A DNA stretch of 64,000 nucleotides from Streptomyces buecherae (lineage in GTDB: Bacteria > Actinomycetota > Actinomycetes > Streptomycetales > Streptomycetaceae): contig NZ_CP060404.1 of the NCBI RefSeq assembly GCF_014295035.1, positions 3,126,501 through 3,190,500 on the forward strand, given 5' to 3'. The notes below the pieces were generated by a model, which did no database searches, was not told the origin of the DNA, and saw only the letters and a list, made by a program, of their open reading frames with translations. Below, one piece after another: positions 43,288 to 51,935 of this stretch (position 1 is its first letter; each line of letters opens with the position of its first letter). Made by a program: the position numbers and the translations under genes.

Positions 43288-43475
43288 GGGCCCACCGGTC
43301 ACGCGGGCCCACCGGTCGCGCGGGCCCACCGGTCGCGCGGAACGCCTGGTCGTACGAAACCACCCGCCGTACGAAATTGCCGGCCGTACGGGAGATCCCG
43401 ACCGTACGAAACGTCCGCGCGCGGCGGACGGCGGTGCGCGGCGGGCGGCGGTGCGCGGCGGGCGGCGGTGCGCCG
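43288..43475. repeat. Three successive arrays sharing a 17-bp period
   Basis: Array 1: GGGCCCACCGGTCGCGC in three copies starting at 43288, 43305 and 43322 (one A/G difference). Array 2: CGTACGAAA or CGTACGGGA at 43351, 43368, 43385 and 43403 (17, 17, 18 bp apart). Array 3: GGCGGTGCGCGGCGGGC at 43430, 43447 and 43464 (last copy partial). The sequences differ but the period is the same. It lies in the ilvA / ABC-exporter intergenic region, just past the ilvA stop. Confidence 0.75.
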
Positions 43476-43491
43476 TGGCCGGGCGTACCGG

Positions 43492-44769
43492 TTACGGCGT
43501 GATCGTGTAGCCCGCGGCGCGCAGCGCGGTGGCGACCTCGGCGCAGTGGCCCGGGCCCTTCGTCTCCAGGTGCAACTCCACCTCCACCTCGGTGAGTCCG
43601 AGCCGCGGGTTGGTGCGGGCGTGGCTCACGTCCAGCACGTTGGCGTCCGCCTCTGACAACACGCGCAGGAGCGAGGCGAGGGCGCCCGGGTGGTCGGTGA
43701 GCCGCAGCCGCAGCGAGAGGTAGCGGCCGGCGGCGGCCATGCCGTGGCGCAGGATCCGCTGCATGAGCAGCGGGTCCACGTTGCCGCCGGACAGGACCGC
43801 GACCACCGGCCCGTCGAAGGCCCCCGGATCGGCGAGCAGGGCGGCGACGGAACTCGCGCCCGCCGGCTCCACCACGAGCTTCGCCCGCTCCAGGCACAGC
43901 AGCAGGGCGCTGGAGAGCTCGTCCTCGGTCACCGTACGGATCTCGTCGACGAGTTCGCTGACGATACGCAGCGTCAGGTCGCCGGGGCGGCCGACCTTGA
44001 TGCCGTCGGCCATGGTGGTGGGCGCGTCCAGCGCGACCGGGTGCCCGGCCGCGAGCGAGGGCGGGAACGCGGCGGAGCCCGCCGCCTGGACGCCCACCAC
44101 CCGCACGTCGGGCCGCAGCGCCTTCACCGCGACGGCGATGCCCGCCGCGAGCCCGCCGCCCCCCATGCCCACGACGATGGTGCGCACCTCGGGGCACTGT
44201 TCCAGGATCTCCAGGCCCACCGTGCCCTGGCCGGCGATGATGTCGGGGTGGTCGAAGGGGTGGATGAACACCGCGCCGCTCTCGCGGGCGTACTCCTGGG
44301 CCGCGCGCAGCGTCTCGTCCACCACGTCGCCGCACATCCGCACCTCGGCGCCGTAGTCCCGGGTCGCCGCGACCTTGGGCAGGGGCGCGCCCTCCGGCAT
44401 GAACACGGTCGAGCGCACGCCGAGCAGCGACGCCGCGAGCGCGACGCCCTGCGCGTGGTTGCCGGCGCTGGCCGCGACCACGCCGGCGGACCGCTCGGCC
44501 GCCGAGAGGCCGGCGATGCGCACGTATCCGCCGCGCACCTTGAAGGAGCCGGTGCGTTGGAGGTTCTCGCACTTCAGGTGCGCCGGTGCGGCAAGGAGGT
44601 CGGTCAGGAACCGGCTGCCCTCCAGCGCGGTGACCCGGGCGACGCCGGACAGCGTCTGTTGCGCGGCGCGCACGGCCTCCAGCGTCACCGCGCCGGCAGC
44701 CTCCCGCGCGCCGTCGTCGCCGTCCCCCGGGTCCACGGGGTCAGCCCCGTCGTCAACGCGTGCAGCCAT
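43492..44769 (-). CDS. ilvA: Threonine ammonia-lyase with C-terminal ACT domain
   Basis: A 425-residue PLP enzyme deaminating threonine to 2-oxobutyrate. PLP lysine is in RTGSFKVRGGY near residue 74, the phosphate-binding glycines in VVGMGGGGLAAGIA near 205, and the SAGNHAQG motif near 97. The last 75 residues are a single ACT regulatory domain (LRLRLTDHPGALASLLRVL), the short form. That architecture is shared by catabolic-type and some biosynthetic enzymes, so the role could be isoleucine precursor supply or threonine degradation. ATG 44769 has a weak ribosome site and the transcript may be leaderless. It is divergent from the MarR gene. Confidence 0.93.
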   Translation of the reverse strand: MAARVDDGADPVDPGDGDDGAREAAGAVTLEAVRAAQQTLSGVARVTALEGSRFLTDLLAAPAHLKCENLQRTGSFKVRGGYVRIAGLSAAERSAGVVAASAGNHAQGVALAASLLGVRSTVFMPEGAPLPKVAATRDYGAEVRMCGDVVDETLRAAQEYARESGAVFIHPFDHPDIIAGQGTVGLEILEQCPEVRTIVVGMGGGGLAAGIAVAVKALRPDVRVVGVQAAGSAAFPPSLAAGHPVALDAPTTMADGIKVGRPGDLTLRIVSELVDEIRTVTEDELSSALLLCLERAKLVVEPAGASSVAALLADPGAFDGPVVAVLSGGNVDPLLMQRILRHGMAAAGRYLSLRLRLTDHPGALASLLRVLSEADANVLDVSHARTNPRLGLTEVEVELHLETKGPGHCAEVATALRAAGYTITP

Positions 44770-44936
44770 GGTGCCCAGTGTCGCAGCGTCGGCCCGATCC
44801 CGCCGGCGCCGGCCCGCCCCACCCGGCGTGGTGGGCCCGCTTCGCACTGCTTGACGCAGGGCAGGTACGGCGGGCGCCGGGGCCGCGTACTCTGTCCCCC
44901 ATCCTTCAGACCACCGCACGAAGTGAGCCCCAGGCC

Positions 44937-45470
44937 ATGCCCACCCATTCGGACATGACGACTGCGACTACGGCCCGGGGGACGACCCCCGGGCCGGCGC
45001 CGGAGGAGACCGGCGTCCTCGACTCTCTCCAACACCAGGTGGCGGTCTTCGCCCGACGCGCGGAGCAGACCCGTCTCGGCGGCGTCGGACAGGCCCGCAA
45101 CTCGATGGACCGCGCCGCCTACCTCCTACTCAACCGGCTTGACCAGGAAGGAGAGATGGGCGTCAAGAAGCTCGCGCTGAGCATGGGCATCGACTCGTCC
45201 ACCGTGACCCGGCAAGTCGCGCCCCTCGTGGACACCGGCATGGTCAAGCGCACCTCGCACCCCGAGGACGGCCGCGCCGTCGTCCTGCAACTCTCCCCGC
45301 GCGGCAAGGCCCGCCTGGAGGAGGTGCGCTCGTCCCGCCGCGAACTGATGGCCATCGCCACCGAGGACTGGACGGCGGACGAACGCGACCAGTTCTGCAC
45401 GTTGTTGACCCGTTTCAATGCCGCGCTCTCGGTGATCCACGGCGCACCGCAGTTGGCAACACCCTCCTGA
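44937..45470 (+). CDS. MarR-family transcriptional regulator
   Basis: 177 residues. The winged HTH occupies about 70-140, with the recognition helix in SMGIDSSTVTRQVAPLVDTG and the wing in KRTSHPEDGRAVVLQLSPRG. Helices at both ends (ARRAEQTRLGGV; DQFCTLLTRFNAALSVI) form the dimer interface. The first 30 residues are Thr/Pro-rich and probably disordered; ATG 44955 is a possible alternative start. It is divergent from ilvA across a 167-bp region. Neither its target nor its ligand is evident. Confidence 0.9.
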   Translation: MPTHSDMTTATTARGTTPGPAPEETGVLDSLQHQVAVFARRAEQTRLGGVGQARNSMDRAAYLLLNRLDQEGEMGVKKLALSMGIDSSTVTRQVAPLVDTGMVKRTSHPEDGRAVVLQLSPRGKARLEEVRSSRRELMAIATEDWTADERDQFCTLLTRFNAALSVIHGAPQLATPS

Positions 45471-46333
45471 CCGGCGCTTATCCCGGCCCGTACCGGGGCT
45501 TGGAACGACCGACGCTCTGACCTCGCGTCCGCGGCTTGCGGCCCGCCTCACCCCGAGGGCCGTACGGCGTGCGTCGGCACCCCCACCGGAGGGGCCGCCA
45601 TCCGGCCTCCTCCGCTCCGCGCCCCGTCTCCGCGCCGACCAGGGCCGCTCCCGCGCCAGCGTCACCACGGCTCCCGCCCTGGCCCGCGCGCCCACGCCGC
45701 GCTCCCCCACCGCGCCTACGCGCCTGCCCGCACTCCTGGCCGTACCGCGCGCCCGCCTGCCCGTCACGCCGTGCGCCGCCTGCCCGTTCGGGCACCGCGA
45801 CCGGCGCGGCGCCGTCCGCCGACCGCGCGTCGCCGGCGCGGTCGGACGCCACCGCCGGGCGGCTCGGCGCGGCGGCCCGCGACGCGCGGCACGCGGCGGG
45901 GCGCTCGGCGGCGCGGTCCGCGGTCAGCGGTCCTGGTCCGGCGCCGCGTGGGGCTCGGCGGGCCGCCGTGCGGGGCGTGCGATGCGCCTGAGTGTGGCGG
46001 CCGTGGGGCTGTCGGCGCGCGCTTCGTACGCTGCACCTATGCCTTTGGCATATGCCATGGTGTCATTCCACGCACGGCCGTTGGCCGGCATCTCACGATG
46101 TGAGCAATCCGCGACGAGACGTCGCCCACACCGCCGCCCCGCCACCACCGCACAGCGGCTCGCGCCGGCCGGTCGCGGCGGATGGCGCGGGCTCGCGCCG
46201 ACGCCGCCGTACGCCCCGCCGCCCCCGGGCGCGCTCCGAGGCCGTCCTCACGAGCCGGCCGCCGGACCCTTGACCGGGCGGGCCCGCTGGCGTGTCCTGA
46301 AGGGGTCGTGTTCTCGCGAACACGGGAGGCACG
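45471..46333. other. 863-bp intergenic region between the MarR and sigma-like genes
   Basis: No gene could be supported; frames on both strands are Arg/Ala/Pro low complexity with no motif. The block near 46030-46110 is AT-richer and holds dyads: ATGCC-TTT-GGCAT overlapping the perfect palindrome TGGCATATGCCA (46046-46057), and CTCAC-GAT-GTGAG (46092-46104). A further hairpin CGTGTTC-TCGC-GAACACG (46307-46324) lies just before the sigma-like gene and its GGGAGG ribosome site. Confidence 0.55.
46039..46057. promoter_or_regulatory. Overlapping dyads around GGCATATGCC
   Basis: ATGCC/GGCAT (46039-46051) and the perfect 12-bp palindrome TGGCATATGCCA (46046-46057) share a half-site, a pattern seen where repressor dimers can bind in alternative registers. 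No start codon of a recognised gene is within 270 bp. Confidence 0.35.
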
Positions 46334-46873
46334 GTGGGGAGACGGCGAGCAGCGAGGGACGAACGCCGGGCCCGGGAGTTCGCGGCGTTCGTCGCGGGCG
46401 CGGGCGGCCGACTGCTGCATGTCGCGACCCTGCTCACGGCCGAGCCCCCGCAGCGGTGCGTCGCTGCCGAGCGGCTGCTCACGGCCGCGTTGGCGGGCAC
46501 GTACGCGCGCTGGGACCAGTTGCGCGGCGAGGACCCGTACGAGCGCACCCGGCAGGAACTCGCCGCCCGCTTCGCGCACTCGGCCTGGCGGCACCGCCGT
46601 CCGGGTCCGCCCGGACACGGCCCGCTGGCGGCGCTGACGCCGCGGGAACGGTTGGTGCTGGTGTTGCGCCTGCATGAGGGGGTGGCCGAGGAGGTGACCG
46701 CGGCCACGCTGGGTCTATCGCCCGACCGGGTGCGCGCCGTGTGCGCCCGGGCCGTCGCGGTCCTGCGCGACCCGGACCACGACCGGGACCGTGACCCGGA
46801 CCGCGACCGCCCCCGCGACCAGCGCGCCGGCGCGGCCCCCGGCAGCCGCGCGGCCGAGGGGCGGGGGCCGTGA
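46334..46873 (+). CDS. Degenerate sigma-factor-like protein (ECF region 4 HTH)
   Basis: 179 residues. The C-terminal half matches sigma region 4 of the SigE/SigK-type ECF group (ALTPRERLVLVLRLHEGVAE, then LGLSPDRVRAVCARAVAVL as the recognition helix). The N-terminal half resembles region 2 (FAAFVAGAGGRLLHVATLLT, LLTAALAGTYARWDQL) but lacks the acidic DAEDLVQ-type core-binding motif, so it may not be a competent sigma factor. GTG 46334 has GGGAGG 9 nt upstream. The tail is an Asp/Arg repeat (DRDRDPDRDR). Its stop overlaps the next GTG by 4 nt, pairing it with a small membrane protein that could be an anti-sigma-like partner. Confidence 0.75.
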   Translation: MGRRRAARDERRAREFAAFVAGAGGRLLHVATLLTAEPPQRCVAAERLLTAALAGTYARWDQLRGEDPYERTRQELAARFAHSAWRHRRPGPPGHGPLAALTPRERLVLVLRLHEGVAEEVTAATLGLSPDRVRAVCARAVAVLRDPDHDRDRDPDRDRPRDQRAGAAPGSRAAEGRGP

Positions 46874-47124
46874 GCGGCTGGGACCGCAGGGAGGACGAGG
46901 TGCGGCAGATGCTGGAGGCGCGGCCACGGCCGGCGCTTCCGTGGGACCTGGCCGACCGGGCCGCCGCCCGAGGTCGGCGGGCGCTGCGCCGGCGCCGGGC
47001 CGTCCACCTGGCGACCTGGGTCGTGCTGCTGGCGGCCCTGTTCGCCGTCACGGTGTGGGCGGCCCTCACCGAGCCCTGGACCCCACCGCCCCGCTCGACG
47101 ACGCCGCCCCTCGGGGGCTGGTAG
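46870..47124 (+). CDS. Small single-pass membrane protein coupled to the sigma-like gene
   Basis: 84 residues. A cytosolic amphipathic segment (WDRREDEVRQMLEARPRPAL) and a highly basic stretch (AARGRRALRRRRAV) precede one membrane helix (LATWVVLLAALFAVTVWAAL, about 47-66) and a short Pro/Thr-rich outer tail. GTG 46870 overlaps the preceding stop (GTGA). The layout resembles a minimal membrane-tethered anti-sigma factor, but there is no zinc-binding ASD motif. A strong hairpin follows. Confidence 0.7.
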   Translation: MSGWDRREDEVRQMLEARPRPALPWDLADRAAARGRRALRRRRAVHLATWVVLLAALFAVTVWAALTEPWTPPPRSTTPPLGGW

Positions 47125-47166
47125 CCCCTGCTTGGCCGGGGGGTGCGTCCCGGCCGGGGCCGTACG

Positions 47167-47240
47167 GCGCGGCGCCGGGCCCAGGTCAGCCCGGCGCGGC
47201 CAGGACCGGCCCGGCCCGGCGGCCGGGCCCGGCGCCGCGC
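47167..47240. terminator. Convergent long-stem hairpin before metB
   Basis: GCGCGGCGCCGGGCCC (47167-47182) pairs perfectly with GGGCCCGGCGCCGCGC (47225-47240), 42 nt apart. It lies between the convergent small membrane gene and metB. Confidence 0.5.
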
Positions 47241-47248
47241 GTGGCCGG

Positions 47249-48415
47249 TTAGCCCAGCGCCTGGTTCAGGTCCGCGATCAGGTCGTCGGCGGACTCGATG
47301 CCGACCGAGAGGCGGATCAGGTCGGCCGGCACCTCAAGGGCGGAGCCGGCCGCCGACGCGTGCGTCATCCGACCCGGGTGCTCGATCAGCGACTCGACGC
47401 CGCCGAGCGACTCGCCCAGCGTGAACAGCTCCGCCCGGTTGCAGATGTCGATGGCCGCCTGCTCGCCGCCCGCCGCGCGGAAGGAGACCATGCCGCCGAA
47501 GCTACGCATCTGCTTGGCGGCGATCTCGTGGCCCGGGTGCTCGGGCAGACCCGGGTAGTAGACCTGGGCGACCTTCGGGTGCGAGGTGAGGAGTTCGGCG
47601 ATCCGCTCCGCGTTCGCGCTGTGCCGGTCCATGCGCACGGCCAGCGTCTTGGTGCCCCGCATGACCAGCCAGGCGTCGAACGGGCCGGCGACGGCGCCCA
47701 TGGCGTTCTGGTGGTAGGCCAGCTCCTCGCCCAGCGCGGCGTCGGCGGTGATGAGCGCGCCGCCCACGACGTCGGAGTGGCCGCCCATGTACTTGGTGGT
47801 CGAGTGCACGACGATGTCGGCGCCGAGGGCCAGCGGCTGCTGGAGGTACGGGCTGGCGAAGGTGTTGTCCACGACCAGCCGCACGCCGGCGGTGCGGGCG
47901 ATGTCCGCGATGACGGCGATGTCGGTGATGCCGAGCAGCGGGTTGGTGGGGGTCTCGACCCAGATCAGCTTGGTGTTCGGGCGGATCTCGGCGCGTACCG
48001 CCTCCGGGTCGGAGGTGTCGGCGACCGACCACTGCACGCCCCAGCGCTCGATGACCTTGGAGATCAGCCGGAACGTGCCGCCGTACGCGTCGTTCGGGAT
48101 GACGATGTGGTCGCCGGGCACGAGCAGGGCGCGCAGGAGCGTGTCCTCGGCCGCGAGCCCGGAGGCGAAGGCGAGGCCCCGGCTGCCGCCCTCCAGCGCG
48201 GCCAGGTTCTCCTCCAGCGCGGTGCGGGTCGGGTTGGCGGATCGGCTGTACTCGTAGCCACCGCGCAGCCCGCCCACCCCGTCCTGCTTGTAGGTGGAGA
48301 CCTGGTAGATGGGCGGGACGACGGCGCCGGTGGCCGGGTCCGCGGCCTGCCCCGCGTGGATGGCGAGCGTCTCGAAGCTCTGGGAAGCGTGCGGCTGAGG
48401 GTGCTGGTCAGTCAT
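47249..48415 (-). CDS. metB: Cystathionine gamma-synthase / gamma-lyase
   Basis: A 388-residue PLP enzyme of the Cys/Met metabolism family linking cysteine and homoserine metabolism. The PLP lysine is in VHSTTKYMGGHSDVVGG near residue 207. The substrate and cofactor loops YEYSRSANPTRTALEENLAAL and VVDNTFASPYLQQPL are intact, and LGESLGGVESLIEHPGRMTH near 335 is typical. Synthase and lyase cannot be separated by motif alone; actinobacterial enzymes of this branch are usually called MetB. ATG 48415 lies only a few nt after an AT-containing stretch and has no strong ribosome site. It is convergent with the sigma-like pair. Confidence 0.92.
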   Translation of the reverse strand: MTDQHPQPHASQSFETLAIHAGQAADPATGAVVPPIYQVSTYKQDGVGGLRGGYEYSRSANPTRTALEENLAALEGGSRGLAFASGLAAEDTLLRALLVPGDHIVIPNDAYGGTFRLISKVIERWGVQWSVADTSDPEAVRAEIRPNTKLIWVETPTNPLLGITDIAVIADIARTAGVRLVVDNTFASPYLQQPLALGADIVVHSTTKYMGGHSDVVGGALITADAALGEELAYHQNAMGAVAGPFDAWLVMRGTKTLAVRMDRHSANAERIAELLTSHPKVAQVYYPGLPEHPGHEIAAKQMRSFGGMVSFRAAGGEQAAIDICNRAELFTLGESLGGVESLIEHPGRMTHASAAGSALEVPADLIRLSVGIESADDLIADLNQALG

Positions 48416-48675
48416 GGGCCGAGGGTAATGCTCACCGCCGGGCCCGCGCCGCCCCTCCTCGTGAACGGCGCGCTTAGGCTGTAGGGCGAAGGCCGTTACG
48501 CGGGCCAACGCCGGCCACGGGCCGACGCCGGTGCCCGCGCTCCGGCGCCGCGCCCGGCGCGCGGCCCCGCGGGCGCGGCGCGGGCGGCGCGGGGAACGGT
48601 GGGGCGGCGGGGCAGCGGACTGACGGGCCGTGCCGGTTTCGGCGCGGCTCCCACGACAGCACACGGGACAGCATC

Positions 48676-49770
48676 ATGGAGTTTCTCTTCATCCTCATGG
48701 GCCTGCTCATGATCGGCATGGTCATCGTGCCGATGCTGCGCCGGCGGCGCGGCGGCAAGGAGGCGATGTCGGGCGCGCGGCGGTTCTCCGACCCCGGTGA
48801 GTACGGCTTCCTGCCCGTGGAGCGGCTCGACGTGCGGCTGCCGGGGCCCGACGAGGAGCTGGTCGCGACGCTGGCCGAGGTGACCAGCTCCCAGGACTGG
48901 CGGCCCGTCTCGCGGCTGCTCGCGCACACCGACGCCTCGTCCGAGCTGCGCTGGCAGCGGGTGCAGACGCTGGCGGGCGCGGCCGTGCACGAGCTGGCGA
49001 TCAACCCGGGGCAGGGCGGCGTGTGGCTGCGCACCTGGCGGGTCGAGGCGCCGAAGGACCCGGGCGGTGCCGCGGTGCACGCGGAGTTCCTGGTCCGCCA
49101 GGCGTTGCGGGACTCCGGCTCCGAGGACTTCACGATGATCCTGGAGGAGGCCCGTACGGTCTGCGGCGAGGCCGCCCTGCTGGCCCCCGGCGACCCGGTC
49201 CCCTACCTCGTCGAGCTGGGCATCGCCCGTGGCCTCGGCTACCGGCAGGCCGACTTCGAGGAGCTGTGGGCCAAGATCCGCGACCGCGCCCCGGCGCACA
49301 TGGGCGCGCACCTGGCCGCCCTGCACTACTGGTGCGAGAAGTGGCACGGCTCCAAGGAGCTGGCCGACGCCTTCGCGCAGCAGGCGGCGGCCGGGGCCCC
49401 GGACAAGAGCCTGCTGCCGGCGCTGCCCCTGTTCGCGGTCTTCGAGCACCTCCCGGAGGCCAACCTGGTGCAGGGCCTGTACCGCGGCGTGGTCGTCACG
49501 CGTGCCATCGAGGGCGCCCAGTACGCGCTGCTGCACGCGCCGGCGGACCACCCGGTGGCCCCGCACGTGCGGCACCTGCTCATCTGGTTCCTGGTCCGCG
49601 CGGAGCGGTACGCGGAGGCCATCGTCCAGCTCCGGCTGGTGGACGGCCACGTCGGCGCCGTCCCGTGGTCGTACGGCCCGGACCCGGCGGAGCTGTACGC
49701 GAGCTACCGCGCGACGGCCGTCGCGGGCTGGGAGGGCGCGGGCGGCACGCCGGCGACGCTGCCGCGGTAG
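48676..49770 (+). CDS. Conserved actinobacterial protein with N-terminal membrane anchor
   Basis: 364 residues. An N-terminal membrane helix (FLFILMGLLMIGMVIVPML, 3-21) is followed by a basic stop-transfer RRRRGGK and a helical cytosolic domain of TPR-like character (LVATLAEVTSSQDWRPVSRL; LVELGIARGLGYRQADFEEL; HYWCEKWHGSKELADAF). I recognise it only as a conserved streptomycete hypothetical found between metB and msrA. ATG 48676 follows a weak site. It is co-directional with msrA, 147 bp upstream of it. Confidence 0.8.
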   Translation: MEFLFILMGLLMIGMVIVPMLRRRRGGKEAMSGARRFSDPGEYGFLPVERLDVRLPGPDEELVATLAEVTSSQDWRPVSRLLAHTDASSELRWQRVQTLAGAAVHELAINPGQGGVWLRTWRVEAPKDPGGAAVHAEFLVRQALRDSGSEDFTMILEEARTVCGEAALLAPGDPVPYLVELGIARGLGYRQADFEELWAKIRDRAPAHMGAHLAALHYWCEKWHGSKELADAFAQQAAAGAPDKSLLPALPLFAVFEHLPEANLVQGLYRGVVVTRAIEGAQYALLHAPADHPVAPHVRHLLIWFLVRAERYAEAIVQLRLVDGHVGAVPWSYGPDPAELYASYRATAVAGWEGAGGTPATLPR

Positions 49771-49917
49771 CCGACCACCGCCCGATGCGCCGCGCTCCCG
49801 GCCACCGGCCGCGCCGGAGCGAGCGGTGGCGCCCCGCGACCGACCCGTCGCGGGCTGGAATGGACGCGGGCCGCGAGACGTTGTACGAGCGGCCGATCGC
49901 CTGCCTCTGGAGAGACC

Positions 49918-50583
49918 ATGCTGTTCAGTCGTTTCAAGAACCAGCTCCCGTCCGCCGATGAGACGCTCAAGGGCCGTCCCGAGCGGCCGTACGAGGTCCC
50001 GGAGCGGCACACGGTGCTGGGCAATTCCCTGCTCGGCCCGTATCCGGAGGGCCTGGTCGTCGCCGACTTCGGCCTCGGCTGCTTCTGGGGCGCCGAGCGC
50101 AAGTTCTGGCAGGCCCCGGGCGTGTGGACGACCGTCGCCGGCTACCAGGGCGGCCAGACGGTCAACCCCACCTACGAGGAGGTGTGCAGCGGTCTGACCG
50201 GGCACACCGAGGTCGTGCGCGTCGTCTTCGACCCCGCCAAGACCTCGTACGAGGCGCTGCTGAAGGTCTTCTGGGAGGGCCACGACCCGACCCAGGGCTT
50301 CCGCCAGGGCAACGACGTGGGCACGCAGTACCGCTCGGCGATCTACGCGCACTCCGACGAGCAGGTCTCGGCGGCGCTGGAGTCCCGCGACGCGTACCAG
50401 GCGGTGCTCGCCGACGCCGGGTACGGCGACATCACCACCGAGATCCTGATCGCCGGCCCGTTCTACCCGGCGGAGGACTACCACCAGCAGTACCTGGACA
50501 AGAACCCCACCGGCTACTGCGGCATCGGCGGCACGGGCGTCTCCTGCCCGGTCGGCGTGGCCCGCGTGGCGGAGAACGGCTAG
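49918..50583 (+). CDS. msrA: Peptide methionine-S-sulfoxide reductase MsrA
   Basis: A 221-residue enzyme reducing S-form methionine sulfoxide in proteins and free methionine. The catalytic cysteine is in [13 protein letters not shown] near residue 54. Downstream, [35 protein letters not shown] and [17 protein letters not shown] (recycling Cys) are typical. The 45-residue N-terminal extension ([15 protein letters not shown]) is the actinobacterial form. ATG 49918 has GGAGAG 7 nt upstream. A 15-bp-stem terminator follows. Confidence 0.96.
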   Translation: MLFSRFKNQLPSADETLKGRPERPYEVPERHTVLGNSLLGPYPEGLVVADFGLGCFWGAERKFWQAPGVWTTVAGYQGGQTVNPTYEEVCSGLTGHTEVVRVVFDPAKTSYEALLKVFWEGHDPTQGFRQGNDVGTQYRSAIYAHSDEQVSAALESRDAYQAVLADAGYGDITTEILIAGPFYPAEDYHQQYLDKNPTGYCGIGGTGVSCPVGVARVAENG

Positions 50584-50597
50584 TACGCGCCTCAGGC

Positions 50598-50648
50598 GCC
50601 CCGTCGACCGGCCGCCGCGCGCCCGCGCGGTACGCCGGTCGACGGGGC
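50598..50648 (+). terminator. Terminator after msrA
   Basis: GCCCCGTCGACCGGC (50598-50612) pairs perfectly with GCCGGTCGACGGGGC (50634-50648). The loop itself folds as CCGCGCG/CGCGCGG. Confidence 0.75.
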
Positions 50649-50708
50649 CGTTGGCCGGCCGGACCCCGAGGGCCCGGCCGGCCACGCCTCCCGGTGCGGG
50701 GCGGGGTG

Positions 50709-51935
50709 CTACCGCGTCCCGTTGCGCGAGGCGCCGCGGGACGGCGTGCGGTAGCGGGCGATCTCCGTCAACCCGTCGGCACCGACCAGGTGCGACGGGC
50801 GGTGCGCCAGCGCGGCGAGGTCGGCGACGACGGCCAGTTCACCGCGCGCGGCCCGCAGCCACACCTGCGCGCCGGTCAGCGAGCCCGGTACGGCGTACCG
50901 CGTCCCGTCGTGCACCACCGTGTCCGTCTCGCTGACGGTCGTCTGCTGGCCGAGTCCGAGGACGCAGGGCGCCGGCGGCAGCGGGTGCAGCCGGGTGCGC
51001 TCGATCAGCAGCCGCTCGGCGGGGGTGGCCGCCTGGGCCTGCGCCCGCCGCCGCTCGACCTCCGGCTCGCCCTCGCCCTCCGGCGCGGCGTCCGGTCGCT
51101 GGCCCTGCCAGTGCCGCACCTGGCCGTTGAACCACTGCCCGAACTCCTGGCAGGCCGCTTGGAGTTCGGCGAAGGACGCGTACTCCGCGCGCAGGTCCGC
51201 GTCGGTCGGGGTCAGGTCGGCCGCCGCGACGCGCACGCCGGCCTGGGTGCCGCCGCCCTCCGGGTCGTGCGGCACGCAGGTGCGCACCTTCATGCCGTAG
51301 TGGCGCCCGACGGCGACCACGTCCGGGTGGCGCGCGCCGCCCTCCTGGCGCAACCGGGTGAGCAGGTACGTCGGGGCGCCGCCGAGCGCCGTGAGGGTGG
51401 CGTCCAGGCAGCAGACGAGGCTGCCCAGCGTGCGGTCCCGGCAGGGGATGACCACCCGGTACCGCGACCAGGCGAGCCAGGCCGAGAACAGGGCGGTGCG
51501 CCGGGGCTCGCCGTCGGGCCCGGGCACCAGGGGCCCCGGGCCCCAGTCGCACTGGAGCCACAGGCCCGGCTCGGTGACCCAGGGCCGGAAGATCCGCCGA
51601 CTACCGCTCTGCCAGCGGCTCTTGGTCTCGGCGACGACCCGCCGCGTGGTGCGCTCGCTGCCGGTGAAACCCATCCGCACCAGGCGCTCGTGCGCCCGCA
51701 CGGCGCTGATGTGACCCTCGGAGCGGTCGACCCACTCCTCGATCTTCTCGGCGTAGGCGTCAGCTAAGCGCGACCGGCGCGAGGGGCCGGTGACCGGACG
51801 TCCGGCGTCCCGGGCCGCCACGTAGCGGCGGACGGTCTTGGGGTCGCAGCCCACGATCCGCGCCGCGGCGTACACGCTCTCGGTGGCGTCGTACGCCACC
51901 AGGATCTCGATGATCTCCCGGTCGGTCATCTTCAT
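50709..51935 (-). CDS. IS21 (IstA)-like transposase with altered catalytic residues
   Basis: A 408-residue full-length frame. An N-terminal HTH (MTDREIIEILVAYDATESV; CDPKTVRRYVAARDAGRP) is followed by an RNase-H-like DDE core (GLWLQCDWG is the first Asp) and the Mu-type C-terminal beta region (TPAERLLIERTRLHPLPPAP). Where IstA normally has LTDN for the second Asp, this protein has LLTRLRQ, and where it has KGGTES for the third acidic residue, it has GGGTQAG. Two of three catalytic residues therefore seem lost. No istB helper and no terminal inverted repeats are visible. It may be a decaying relic or a domesticated DNA-binding protein. Confidence 0.8.
   Translation of the reverse strand: MKMTDREIIEILVAYDATESVYAAARIVGCDPKTVRRYVAARDAGRPVTGPSRRSRLADAYAEKIEEWVDRSEGHISAVRAHERLVRMGFTGSERTTRRVVAETKSRWQSGSRRIFRPWVTEPGLWLQCDWGPGPLVPGPDGEPRRTALFSAWLAWSRYRVVIPCRDRTLGSLVCCLDATLTALGGAPTYLLTRLRQEGGARHPDVVAVGRHYGMKVRTCVPHDPEGGGTQAGVRVAAADLTPTDADLRAEYASFAELQAACQEFGQWFNGQVRHWQGQRPDAAPEGEGEPEVERRRAQAQAATPAERLLIERTRLHPLPPAPCVLGLGQQTTVSETDTVVHDGTRYAVPGSLTGAQVWLRAARGELAVVADLAALAHRPSHLVGADGLTEIARYRTPSRGASRNGTR

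Larger units (their letters stand above)
42841..43491. other. 651-bp intergenic region upstream of the ABC exporter
   Basis: No gene recognised; both strands translate to low-complexity Pro/Arg/Gly. It holds the exporter promoter (43006-43035) and, next to the 3' end of ilvA, a block of degenerate repeats with a 17-bp period (43288-43475). Confidence 0.65.

Noticed and set aside
43288..43475. CRISPR array
   Set aside because: Units are 17 bp with no unique spacers, array sequences change, and there are no cas genes.
45471..46333. Small genes on either strand in the 863-bp gap
   Set aside because: All frames are Arg/Pro/Ala-rich without start signals or motifs.
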